Shown here piece by piece: positions 10,046 through 18,950 of a DNA stretch of 24,048 bases (the first letter of the stretch is position 1; each line of letters begins with the position of its first letter). The DNA comes from Euprymna scolopes. Its lineage: Eukaryota; Mollusca; Cephalopoda; Sepiida; Sepiolidae. The notes below the pieces were generated by a model. It had not been told where the DNA came from. It did not search any database and was given only the letters and a program-made list of their open reading frames with translations. Location: assembly GCA_024364805.1 (NCBI GenBank), contig CM044488.1, positions 62,686,160-62,710,207 on the forward strand, in the 5' to 3' direction. The translations under genes and the position numbers were made by a program.

Positions 10046-10352
10046 TTTTATTTTATTTATTAATTTATTTTCTTTTTTACTCATTTTCAGTTTAAACAAG
10101 GCATACTGTCATTTAGACCTAAAGGGCTACTATTCAGGATCAGGTCTAGCAGGGGACGGAGACGAGTTGAGCAACAAAATGTTCACATTACATTTAAACT
10201 TCTGCATGTTAGTAGAATCTGGGAGTAGAAAACAGGGACGGAATTCCAAAGTCCAGCAGTCCAAGGGAAGAAAGAAACTATTAAGGTAGAAAACTTTCAG
10301 GCATTTAGGGAGCTCAAAAGGATAGGGGTAGGATTTTGCTGCTTACTGAAAG
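10046..10352 (-). mobile_element. LINE A 3' end, second copy
   Basis: This copy matches 4083-4336 and, in reverse orientation, 18565-18950. Minus-strand reading gives a C-terminal stretch with LWNSVPVFYS in one frame and STNMQKFKCNVNI in the next, then the shared 3' tail (GTAGCCCT... CTTGTTT... GAAAATGAGTAAAAAAG) ending in an A/T-rich AATAAA-type tail at 10046-10100. Only the last 300 bp are present, the usual result of 5' truncation by aborted reverse transcription. The frame is broken. Confidence 0.85.
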
Positions 10353-11540
10353 AGTTAACCGTTTTCAGTTCCAGGATGCTGGTAGAAGTAATCTGAAAGG
10401 TTGGTACTATCATCAATCGTGGAAACTTGTGAGTGTAAATGTGAAGTGGTTTATAGCAAAATATGTGACACCTGTCAAAATAATTCTCTTGAACAGATAA
10501 TATGGGCTAAGTTTTTCATGATTCAGTGATCAATGTAAATCATAAATGATTGTTAAACAATAACAAAAGACCATGGAATTCAGTACATTGACCAACTTAT
10601 ATTGTTGATGCATAACATTTGTTGAATGGCTACCACTGTTGTCAGTTTTCAGGCATATTTCATATTGCCATTAATTATTCAATAATTGACACCAAATTTA
10701 TTTAACATAATTAACTTTGATTCACATTTTGTAAATAGTAAATTTAGATATTTCAAAGATTTAAAAGAAATTTAAGTTAAGATCTGTGCACAGAGCTTAA
10801 CTTTTCTTTTACACGACTGTTTAAATGTCAAAACAAAAAAGTTGGGTTTTTTTTTTCTATTTTTAGATGGTACTCTTCCACTTTGCTGTCTGAAATAGTT
10901 TTTTCTTCTTGTTTTCACTAGTCTGCCTGTTCTTATTTTGACTTCAAGTCAATATTGTGCCGACAAACTTAAAACCTTATATAAACAACCAATGCTCATT
11001 TTTAGGTATACAAAGTTAAACCAGCCTGTGCATGAGTCTTTTTCTAAATTAAAAAGACAGATACACCATGTGAATCAGCGTGGCTTCAGTTGAGGATATT
11101 TAATACGAGTTTGTATATAAGAGACCGTTTAGAAAAATGTTAATTTGTGTTTATTTAAATTTTTTTTTATATATATATATAGATCAATAAATTTTCTGGT
11201 ATGGAAAATTTTTTACTGATAAGATAAAAAAAAAAAAAATAAGTGTCAAACAAAAGAACACAGTAAAAATATGATATTTATCTTTCCCTCCCATGGAGAG
11301 TAGATGTGACACAAAAGTCAGAAAGTGGGATTGAAGAGCCATCATCCTAAAGGCCTGCAAAATATGACTAGGCAGCCTCATCAGCATTCCCTGGTAGAGG
11401 TGCTTCAGGCAATTAGCAATAAACCAACTCTTTCTCAGAGAAAGAGCAAAGTCTGGAAGGGTGGATCTCCAAGAACTGCACAGGACCAGCAATCAACAAG
11501 GAAAACACCATTTCATAAATGTCTCAGAATGGTGATTCTG
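10353..11540. other. Unassigned AT-rich DNA with one denser patch
   Basis: No gene is supported. A short AT tract lies near 11168-11180. The patch 11285-11540 is less AT-rich and is open on both strands (plus 11325-11591, minus 11184-11492). Neither translation shows a recognisable domain, and the two frames overlap antisense, so at least one is spurious. It leads directly into the stem-loop at 11543-11595. Confidence 0.4.
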
Positions 11541-11542
11541 GA

Positions 11543-11595
11543 GTCTTTACTGTGTTACTTTCAGGGAAAATTCCTGAAAGTGACACAGTAAAGAT
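11543..11595. repeat. Long near-perfect inverted repeat (stem-loop)
   Basis: The left arm 11545-11565 (starts CTTTACTGTGT, ends TTTCAGG) pairs with the right arm 11573-11593 (starts CCTGAAAGT, ends CAGTAAAG) around a 7-base centre, GAAAATT. Twenty of 21 pairs are Watson-Crick and one is G-T. One further A-T pair and one G-T pair extend the stem outward. It could be a foldback from a DNA transposon end, an RNA hairpin or a chance palindrome. It is short for a typical animal pre-miRNA because the loop is very small. Confidence 0.85.
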
Positions 11596-12859
11596 ATCTG
11601 CTTTATTAAAGTAGTAGTAGCAACAGCAGTAGTAACTTCTGCTGCAATAGTAATAAAAAAGATTTTTTTTTAAATTTTTTTAAACTCACTTCCGGTCATT
11701 AAGAAATTTGCAGGTGGTTCTATGACTCACATCAGAGATAAACAATTTCTGACCACTCCTTTACAATACAATGAATGACTTTATATTATAGCTAACTGGT
11801 TCATGGGCAAGTTTGTAAAAGAGTTTACAGAAAGAAAGTAGTTTATCATGGTAGTAGTCATAAACAATGCATATTAGGAATCCTACAAATAATGAAGATC
11901 TATGGAATTCTTTCCTTTTAAATTATTTTAAAGAGTTTAAATTTATCATTCTTAGAATTCCGGAGTACAATCCAACAAAAATAATGGAGAAGTATTTTAA
12001 ATATAGTTGGTATTTAAAATTTAAGACTATTTAAAGGGGGGGGGTATGTGAAAACTGAAATTTAATATTTATAAGCAACCATCAATTTTAATTTTTGGAA
12101 TATTTCAAACCAAAATTGATAATGAACGTTTTTTTTTATAGATTAATAATGTCAGGAACCAAAATTATCTATGGTTTATTTATAAAAGGTTAGCAATTAA
12201 TGAAACTAGCAGCTTTTAAATCATGACTGAGAACCGTTAATCTAGATTAGAAATATTTCTAGCCCCCCCCCCCCCCCATTGACAAGCGAGATATAATTAA
12301 ACTATTCATTTCTTACAATGTAAATAAATTCACAAATTTGCCAAAACCAACCATTGGTCATTTATTTAGCTAAAGCAAAACAAATCTTGCATTACTTAAG
12401 AACAAACAAATTGTATTTAATACATTAGTGCAGTCAGTTTAACTTTTTTTTCCGATGCAGATTGGGAAAGTTCATATAGAAAAACTACCAGAATACATGG
12501 GTTTCTATTATGTGAGAACTGTTCCCAGATTGTCAGGATATTGAAAAAAGAAACTATAGCATTATCTACAAATGATGTAAAATACATTGCAATTTTATGA
12601 ATAATTTAAAAGACTGTGTCACTATTGCAAAAATCAGGTTACCAGCGTTAGTTAAGAATTTTGTTGAAAACAAATATGAAATATTATTTTATCTGAACTG
12701 GGAGTGAAAAAGACAGTAAATCTGAAATATATTCCACCAGAAAAAATATGTGGACATATTCACAAAACTAATTGAATAGAATAAGTTGTTTCTATTTCAA
12801 TAATGCTTTTATCTGACTACAATCTTAAATTTTCGTTTTTCATCAGTTCAGAAATTTAT
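11596..12859. other. Unassigned AT-rich DNA with simple repeats
   Basis: An imperfect AGT/AGC trinucleotide stretch lies at 11611-11655. Homopolymers include 9 G at 12036-12044 and 15 C at 12263-12277. No coding feature or recognisable transposon fragment was found. Confidence 0.45.
12036..12277. repeat. G9 run and C15 run bracketing 218 bp
   Basis: A run of nine G (12036-12044) and a run of fifteen C (12263-12277) lie on the same strand of otherwise very AT-rich DNA. They are complementary and could pair, but the sequences beside them are not inverted repeats, so a transposon with G/C-starting ends is not proven. A 14-bp palindrome TAGAAATATTTCTA sits just left of the C run. Confidence 0.5.
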
Positions 12860-13060
12860 GATTTTACTTGGTTTGAACTGAAAACTAGACCATTTTTGTT
12901 GAACACCATCCATCCCAGTACTATGTGGTGTTGCAATGCTTCATCAGGGTCATTTGTAACAGAAATCACATGTCCTAAGTATCGACCTGTGAGAGTTTCT
13001 TTATTCTTAGTTTATGGTTATAAATTTTGTCATTATGCATTTAGTTTTTGTTTTTCAGCA
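12860..13060 (-). mobile_element. RTE/BovB-like LINE relic
   Basis: The minus strand between about 12985 and 12880 reads TLGHVISVTNDPDEALQHH followed by VLGWMVFNKNGLVFSSN. This matches the region after the catalytic motif in RTE-type reverse transcriptases (YLGQ.IS...D...EI.RRI.LGW.AF.K....F.SN). Upstream, a weak KTKCI-like stretch fits the preceding motif. Neither the catalytic motif nor the usual C-terminal continuation is present. The plus-strand open frame at 12803-13156 covers this antisense and is not called. It is related to, but a different branch from, the element at 5527-8692. Confidence 0.62.
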
Positions 13061-14254
13061 GTTAAATTTCAAGCTAAGCATTACTTAGAATTTTCAATTA
13101 GTCTTGTGAGACTAAAGATGAATTTCTCAGAGTGTAGCAGAGAATTTCAAACTTAAGTAAAAATTGAGGAACATCACCAGCTGAATTTATGTTGACAAAA
13201 AAGATACAGTATTTCTTACATTGGTACTTAATAAAACGAAAACGTTCATACACTTTTACAAAATTTTCTAAGCCTAATAAAATTATTTAAAAGATTATAA
13301 CAATAGAAACAAATAGGAAGATTAGTACATAGCCACCATCTGAAGTGGATTATTAAACAGTAATAAAAAGGAGAATACAGCTAAATCAAATCATTATAAA
13401 GAATTTATGAATGTAATTTGATTTATTTGATGTACCGAAACCTCAAATAACATTAAACCAAAAACACTCTAGCATTAAAGAAAAGCATCTTCAGTTTTAA
13501 ACATTAATTCAAAAGGACAAATGTATAACTTCCAGAGGGAGATAACCCCCACCCCTCAACAATAATGAACTATGTCTGAAAATTTGTACTTATTGTAAGA
13601 GTGAGAAGAAATAGTTTATTTTCTAGCCATGTCTTCACGTGTATTCTATTAACTGTTTGTGTAGATATAACAATAAAAATAAAAAATAAATCCTAAAGCC
13701 ATGTGTGAACATTTGTTGAATGTTAATCTTAAGTTGGTTGGTCTCCACAATTCATTCACATTATGTTGAGAATTTATAGAAATCGGTTGGCTCAGATTTC
13801 CCCCTTTCTGGGTAGGGTAGGAGGAAGGCTAGTCATTGCCATCTTTGGAGACATTGTTAAGCAGCTTTGACAAGGCATTCAAGTGTAAAATTATATGTCA
13901 GCATGAACTATAATTAATTTCATGTGTACATAAAAGATTTGAAGAAAAGATGTTCTAAAAAGCAACCTCTTAAAAATCTGGAAACGAAATTGATTAATGG
14001 TCACATTGTAGCCTTAAAGCATTCCACTATCTAGAGAAAATTTAGAGCAGATGATCGAATTCATAACTTATCAATTGCAGCACCAATCATGATTTTTTAA
14101 TGGCAAGACAATGCTTTATTTGTTGAATTGCAGAACAGTATTTGAGGATCCGTTTTTATTTGGACAGCAAACCAAACTGGACAGATTTTGATTGGTCAGT
14201 TAAAAGAAATGTTTTACTAATTGTCCGGTGGGAGAAAGAAAATCCTCAACATTG

Positions 14255-14283
14255 ACACACACACACACACACATATATATATG
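14255..14283. repeat. AC/AT compound microsatellite
   Basis: A run of AC dinucleotides passes directly into AT dinucleotides. It is an ordinary simple repeat. Confidence 0.85.
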
Positions 14284-14307
14284 TAGCAAATGATCTTGTA
14301 ACATATG

Positions 14308-14329
14308 AAGAGGAGAGGTCTCTCCTCTT
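14308..14329. repeat. Short perfect palindrome
   Basis: AAGAGGAGAG and CTCTCCTCTT are exact inverted copies separated by GT. No further extension pairs on either side. Confidence 0.75.
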
Positions 14330-15856
14330 GATTAAATTTCTCCAGAAAATTATAGAAACTTATTTTCTTGAGTTAACCATTTTCATGGATTGTACTAGTT
14401 AGAGGCCTATTGCATAGCATTATGAATGGAGTAACAAATTTTCTTTATGCTATGTAAATGTTATTTTTACTAAGTACTATCAAGGTACATTCCATAAGTA
14501 ATTAAAAACAGAAAAAGTCTAAATAAGCCGCAAACTATCTGCTTGTTGGTTTTGTTTTACTACATATCAACCACTTTTGGGTTGTTTAATGCCGAAACAA
14601 TAATTGTAATGTGTTAGATGTTGGTTACTTGTTTTTGGCCTTTCTTTTGGGATCTTTTGTTATATTTTGTTGTATATTTTTATCTCTTTCAGGAATTCAA
14701 TAATTTTTTCTGGGTCAATTTTGTTTAAGTGATTCTTTTGCTACTTTATCCACTTTTTCGTACACGTAGATGCCGATGTGACTTGGAATCCAGCAGAAGA
14801 TTACGTATTTATTCATGTTATGGTGTTTATATTATTTAGGAGATTTGTAATAAGGGGATTTGTCATTTTTTTCTTTCAGTGATATGAGTACTGATAGAGA
14901 ATCTGTACGGATGATATATTTTTGAGGGTTATCAATTGTTATATCTAGCACCAAGTCAATGGCAGACACCTCTGCACTAAACATCCAGGAATCTTTTCTT
15001 TAATTTTTTATTTTTCTACATAACTGCGCATCCTACCCTGTGTCCATCCTTTGATCCATCTGTGTAGATTTGTGAGTATTCTTTATATTTATTTTGGATA
15101 TTAAGCAGTTCTTCATGGAAGGTTGAGGGATGAGTGTTTTAAAATATTTATTCAATTTTAATATTATAGATGGTTGTTCAAACATTCAAGGTGGAGCTTC
15201 CGAGTTGATAGATTCATGTATTTTTGCTGTGTATATTTGGGTTTCTGGGAGGATGTTTTTTATACGGAGGCTGTAGGGTTTGATAATATTTTCTTTTGTT
15301 GAAGAAGTGTGTATATTGTGGCTGGAAAACACATTGATATGCAGGGTTGGATGGACATAATGTAATTTTTAAGTAATATTGTAGAGCTAGTTTTTGTTTT
15401 CTTAGTGGTGGTTCGTTAGCCTCCACATACAAGCTCTCTGGAGAAGTTCTGAAGCCTCCCAAGACCAATCTCAATCCTTGGTGGTGTATCGTATCCAATT
15501 CCTTCACATATGATCCTCTGGCTGCTCCATATATGTAACATCCATAGTCAAGTTTGGATCTAATTTAAGATTGGTACAGTTTTAATAATGTAGTTTTATC
15601 GCCCCTCCCCCCTCAATCGATGTGTGCTAATGCTTTGATTAATTGCATGGTCTTATGGTATTTTGTTTTTAAGTATTTTACGTGTGGTATGAATATTAAT
15701 TTCCTATTTCCTATCATATATGATGTCCAAGTATTTGTATAAGTACAACTGGGATATTATTATTGATCAGTTTCAAGGTAGGGTCGCGACGGAACTTTTG
15801 TAGTTTATAGAAATGTATGCATTTTGTTTTCTCTTCTGGAAATTTGAATTTATTTT

Positions 15857-16106
15857 CAATGGCCCATTAATTTATCTTATTTAAACAAAGTTGGAGTTTG
15901 TGTTCAACTGTTTGTATATATTTTGATTGATAGTATATGAATAGGTCATGTACATATAGAGCATAGTTGATTCTTGGGTCTATGTTTTTTATGATATTAC
16001 TTATTTTTGTATTGAAGCGGGTGATAGATAGGATGCTTCCTTGGGGGATACCCATTTCTAGTTCTTTTGGGACTAAAAGTATGTTGTCCATCTTGAAGAG
16101 TATCAT
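15857..16106 (-). pseudogene. LINE C reverse-transcriptase catalytic segment
   Basis: This is the longest intact piece around the active site. It keeps MGIPQGSIL and the hydrophobic run before the catalytic loop, but the loop is YVHD instead of YVDD, so the first metal-binding Asp is lost. The downstream HKLQLCLNKIN helix matches the family. This change alone would abolish polymerase activity in the copy. Confidence 0.8.
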
Positions 16107-17037
16107 TTAAAAAGTTGCTGATAAATTCTGGCATTCTGCTTTTAAGTCCTAGTTCATGCAGGTCTCTTTTGATGCCATATTTCCAAGTAGTGTCATGCTT
16201 TTTCGAGATAAAAAAAATATTGCTATTAGGTGTTCCTTCTTGGGAAATACTTCCCTTATGCTTGTTTCAAATCTTAAGTGGCCGACGGGACTCCTTTTTC
16301 TGAAACCTAACTGAAGTTCTGTAATCAAGTTTTTGTTTTCTAAGAACCAAATCAATCTTTCGTTAACCATGGGCCAGTAGTTTATTGTATCTGTATGATC
16401 TTTATTTTGGTTTAGGTATTAAGATCACTATAGACTGCTTGTAGTTTTTTGGGATATTGTTATTTATCCATATTTCATTATATATTCGTAATAAGTAGTC
16501 CAGAGATGGCTTTGGTAGTTTTTTTTTTAAGAAATTGATAATGATTTCATCAGAGCCAACTGCTGTATCATGAGATTTGTGTATTGCTTCTTTTAGTTCT
16601 GTATTATTGAATGGTCGGTTGTACTTTTCTTCATTTTTTGATTTGAAGATTTTCATAATGTTAGAGGTCTATTGCTGATAATGTTCCTGTCACTGGATGG
16701 AGGTACATGTTCTTTGTTATTGAGTAAGCATAACTGGTTTTGGTTGATTATTTTTTTTAATGATTTGGCCTCTAGTTTTTTTGTTTTTTTTTACTGCTCT
16801 ATAGTTTATTATAGCTATTAAAGTTACCCATCAATAAAAAAGGTTTTAGTATTTGTTAGATTAGATTATTCAGTTCTATTTCATCTATTGTTTCATTCAG
16901 TGGTATATAAAATGAGCAGAGGCTTATTGCTTTGTGTAGTTGTGGTTATTGCAATGGCTTGCATGTTTGTTTTTAAGTTTACTGCGTCATGTGAAATATT
17001 TTTATTCATGAGTAATGATGATCCACTAGTGGCTAGG

Positions 17038-17112
17038 TTTTGTTTATGTAGTTGTATATTGAGTAATGTTTTATGTTTTGTTTATGTAGTTGTATATTGA
17101 GTAATGTTTTAT
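17038..17112. repeat. Two-copy 38-bp tandem duplication in LINE C endonuclease
   Basis: A 38-bp unit starting TTTTGTTTATGTAGTTG occurs twice back to back (17038-17075, then 17076-17112). The copies are essentially identical, so the duplication is recent relative to the decay of the element. Because 38 is not a multiple of three it also shifts the frame. Confidence 0.85.
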
Positions 17113-17253
17113 ATTAATTCTGTTATTTTCTTTTAAGTGTGTTTCTTGTAGGCAAATTATTGCAGGACGAAGGTTTTTGATGCGGAATATTATTTCTTCA
17201 ATATTCATTTTTAGGCTTCTTATATTCCATTGTAGTGTTTTATTAGCCATAGT

Positions 17254-17529
17254 TTATGTTTCCGTTTCTTGTTTTGGATTGTTGATGTTGCTGTCAACTT
17301 CCATGGTTTCAGTAGTTTCTTGCTTATTTTTTGTTTTTGTTTGTGATGTGTTGGGAGGTTTTGGTGCTTGCTTGGTTTCATTTTTTTTTTTTCTTGGACC
17401 GGCGAGTCTTTGTTCCTGCATGTGTTAAGGATTTGTAGAGATTCTATTTCTGTTTGTTTTGATGCTATTGTTTTGATCTATTTAGATCAAATTTTTGGTT
17501 TATTTTAGAGTAGGTGTTCATGTTATCTG

Positions 17530-17569
<40 letters not shown>

Positions 17570-18074
17570 GTGATCACCACTTATCAAGGCCCGGAAGCCA
17601 CTCAGGGATAAGGGTTATTGCAAGTACATTACGTTAGTGTGGAGATTTAATGAAGTGTTTACTTAAGGGGGCGGTTCATTAGGAATTTGTTAACATTGGA
17701 CTTGAAGACATCCAAGTTGTAGTCCGGTGGGAAGCAGGCAGACGGAACAGAGTTCCACAGGCGTGCAGTTCTAAGAAAGAAGCTTTGTTCATGGAATCAG
17801 CGTTGTTATTTAGGCACAGATATAGATTGTAGGTTTTAACTGCTTTGGGTGTTATTTTTGTAAAAATTACCCTTTAATAAGATGGAGATAGTTTTGTTGT
17901 CTACTTCTTCCAGAATAATGAATCTCAAGAAGTTTTTCCTATTTTTAGTGCAAGGTCTTTTGGTTGGTTTTGTTGTCATGAATGTTTTTTTTAAATATCA
18001 TTATCCCTGCTCTCCATCCACTGCGGAGTCCAATTTAATGGGAAATATGAGGAGGGGTCGCCACCCATGGCCAT
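17254..18074 (-). pseudogene. LINE C ORF1 relic, interrupted by LINE D
   Basis: ORF1 probably starts at the ATG whose first base is 18074 (MAMGGDPSSYFPLNWTPQW). After frame changes it reads NFLRFIILEEVDNKTISIL and a TPKAVKTYNLYL-like stretch (about 17945-17815). That pattern resembles LINE ORF1 proteins with a (K)xL...ISxLSP...TPKxVKxL core, which bind RNA. LINE D intervenes at 17533-17786. The C-terminal part (about 17515-17257) is rich in Lys, Thr and Pro (RRSKKKKNETKQAP, NPKQETET) and ends with TAA at 17256-17254, three bases before the ORF2 ATG. The short ORF1/ORF2 spacing suggests reinitiation after termination. The start is inferred and an upstream in-frame ATG also exists. Confidence 0.7.
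17533..17786 (-). mobile_element. LINE D, truncated CR1/Jockey-like 3' end inside LINE C
   Basis: On the plus strand 32 T (17533-17564) represent the poly(A) tail. The minus strand then reads FFLRTARLWNSVPSACF and PDYNLDVFKSNVNKFLM, the last coding residues of a CR1/Jockey-like LINE, with a stop and about 110 bp of 3' untranslated sequence before the tail. Only the final 254 bp are present, a 5' truncation. A weak flanking match, GTTCATGTTATCTGTG at 17516-17531 and GTTCATGGAATCAGCG at 17787-17802 (12 of 16 bases), may be its target-site duplication. It differs from LINE A by its 3' tail. Confidence 0.82.
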
Positions 18075-18259
18075 TGAGGGACTTTTACTCTCTGTAGGGG
18101 GGACAGTCAGCATATTCTGATGCCCTACTGACTGGGTCAGAAAAGGTGGTAAAAGAAAGGAAAATGGGGTAGGGATAGGGGAATGTTGCTTTTTGCTTTG
18201 CAAAACATGATTAAGCTTTGCAAAGAGATAAAGTGATAAAAATTTTGATGTACAGTGCA

Positions 18260-18271
18260 TTTGAATCAGGA
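18260..18271. repeat. Left target-site duplication of the SINE
   Basis: TTTGAATCAGGA lies directly left of the T-rich tail of the retroposon and recurs exactly at 18553-18564. Confidence 0.9.
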
Positions 18272-18552
18272 TTTTTTGTTTGTTTTTGTTTTACGGCATA
18301 TCAACCCTTTTCGAGTTATTTAATGCCGAATCCAGTGATTTTGAAGAACAATGTGTTTTAATAGAATATATTTGGGGTTTTTTTTTTCAAGTCGGTTTCT
18401 ATTTAACCCATAGTTGGGACCCTAACAGGTACTACCACACCGGGTCAGAGTGGACCTGGAAGCAATGGTAATTAAAGGGTGGCTCCACACTCCCCAAAGC
18501 CCGCAAGCTGGGGCCTCACCACTGGATATAGTTTAAGATCATATCCAGGACC
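18272..18552 (-). mobile_element. Short retroposon, probable SINE with LINE C-like 3' tail
   Basis: A 281-bp minus-strand insertion bounded by perfect 12-bp duplications. Its 3' tail (18272-18290 on the plus strand, T and TTTG repeats) and the last ~47 bp of body (18284-18330, including ACGGCATATCAACC and TTTAATGCCGAA) resemble the 3' end of LINE C at 14550-14595. The rest (18345-18552) is GC-richer and has no match to LINE C, nor any open frame with LINE motifs. This head-plus-LINE-tail layout fits a SINE mobilised by LINE C-type machinery. I could not find a clear tRNA or 5S promoter in the head, so its origin is open; a 5'-truncated LINE variant is the main alternative. Confidence 0.7.
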
Positions 18553-18564
18553 TTTGAATCAGGA
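18553..18564. repeat. Right target-site duplication of the SINE
   Basis: TTTGAATCAGGA is an exact repeat of 18260-18271 and abuts the SINE 5' end. Confidence 0.9.
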
Positions 18565-18950
18565 AGTCAATATCTTCAGCCCAAACTGTCTGCAATGTTG
18601 CATCCCTGTGCTCGTTTTACAAGTACTTCAATGGAATATGTTTTGATGAACTTGTTGCTCTGGTGCCCTCCTGCAACGTAAATACACCAACAATCAGCTA
18701 AATCTCATACCTTCACCATGTAGATCCTCAGATGCTGGAAAGCTTTCTACTCAAACAGTTTCTTTCCTCAAACTGCTTAAGTTTAGAATTCCCTCCCTGT
18801 TCCAACATGCAGAAATTCAAATGCAATGTGAACATCTCACTGTATAACTCCTTGCTTAGGATGACCCCTAATTCACAGTAGTCCTCTACATCTTAGTGGC
18901 AATGTACCTTGTTTTAGGGTGAATAAAAGTAAAAGAAAACAAAATGAAAA
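18565..18950 (+). mobile_element. LINE A 3' end, third copy, opposite orientation
   Basis: The plus strand reads CNVASLCSFYKYFNG (near 18592-18638), FDELVALVPSCN (near 18645-18680) and NMQKFKCNVNISLYNSLL (about 18807-18860). It then ends in the tail shared with 4083 and 10046 (GTAGTCCTCTA, CCTTGTTTTAGGGTGAATAAAA). The central LWNSLP-like part is frame-shifted. It lacks the reverse transcriptase and is a 5'-truncated copy. Its left edge is uncertain because the SINE lies at or near it. Confidence 0.8.

Larger units (their letters stand above)
13061..14544. other. Unassigned AT-rich DNA
   Basis: No gene or transposon relic is recognised. A denser patch at about 13790-13870 (contains CCCCCTTTCTGGGTAGGG) has no open frame of note. 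The AC/AT microsatellite and small palindrome at 14255-14329 are listed separately. Confidence 0.45.
14586..17250 (-). pseudogene. LINE C ORF2 relic (endonuclease, RT, RNase H)
   Basis: It starts MANKTLQWNIRSLKMN at 17250, three bases after the ORF1 stop. Endonuclease marks are AIICLQETHL (near 17160), LLMNKNI (about 17020) and LLMGNFNSYN (near 16830), where the catalytic Asp of GDFN reads Asn. AIDL near 16680 is followed almost at once by KYNRPFNNTELKEAIHKS (about 16625), implying loss of the intervening stretch. Reverse transcriptase marks are DTAVGSDEI, MGIPQGSIL (about 16055-16030) and YALYVHDLF (near 15965), where the catalytic YVDD reads YVHD. Next come KLDYGCYIYGAARGS (about 15550) and LDTIHHQGLRLVLGGFR (15498-15445). 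RNase H shows YTDGS(K)D near 15065, a DSLSVL-like stretch near 14900 and WIPSH near 14795. It ends FRH and a stop at 14586. Confidence 0.86.
14545..18259 (-). mobile_element. LINE C, RNase H-bearing non-LTR retrotransposon (I superfamily-like)
   Basis: This minus-strand element has a 5' leader (about 18259-18075), ORF1 (18074-17254) and ORF2 (17250-14586) with endonuclease, reverse transcriptase and RNase H, then a short 3' end near 14545-14585. RNase H after the reverse transcriptase points to the I superfamily rather than CR1, Jockey or RTE; the assignment is by domain order only. ORF1 is split by LINE D (17533-17786). ORF2 appears to lack the part between the endonuclease end and the reverse transcriptase start (near 16665). 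Stops and frame changes are frequent, so it is inactive. The true 5' boundary is uncertain because a SINE duplication site starts at 18260. Confidence 0.88.

Noticed and set aside
11543-11595. microRNA precursor
   Set aside because: The stem is nearly perfect with a 7-base centre and no flanking lower stem, unlike typical animal pre-miRNAs. Kept as an unexplained hairpin only.
12803-13156. Plus-strand open frame of 117 residues
   Set aside because: Its translation has no domain, while the opposite strand across 12880-12985 matches an RTE-type reverse transcriptase. It is an antisense shadow.
16888-18097. Plus-strand open frames with hydrophobic translations, resembling membrane proteins
   Set aside because: They lie antisense to the LINE C endonuclease and ORF1. 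The Phe/Val/Leu-rich look comes from T-rich antisense of an A-rich LINE.
18345-18552. 5S rRNA-derived or tRNA-derived head for the SINE
   Set aside because: A CCCGGTGTGGTAGTACCTG stretch looks faintly like 5S rRNA, but box order and spacing do not fit, and no tRNA A/B boxes were found.
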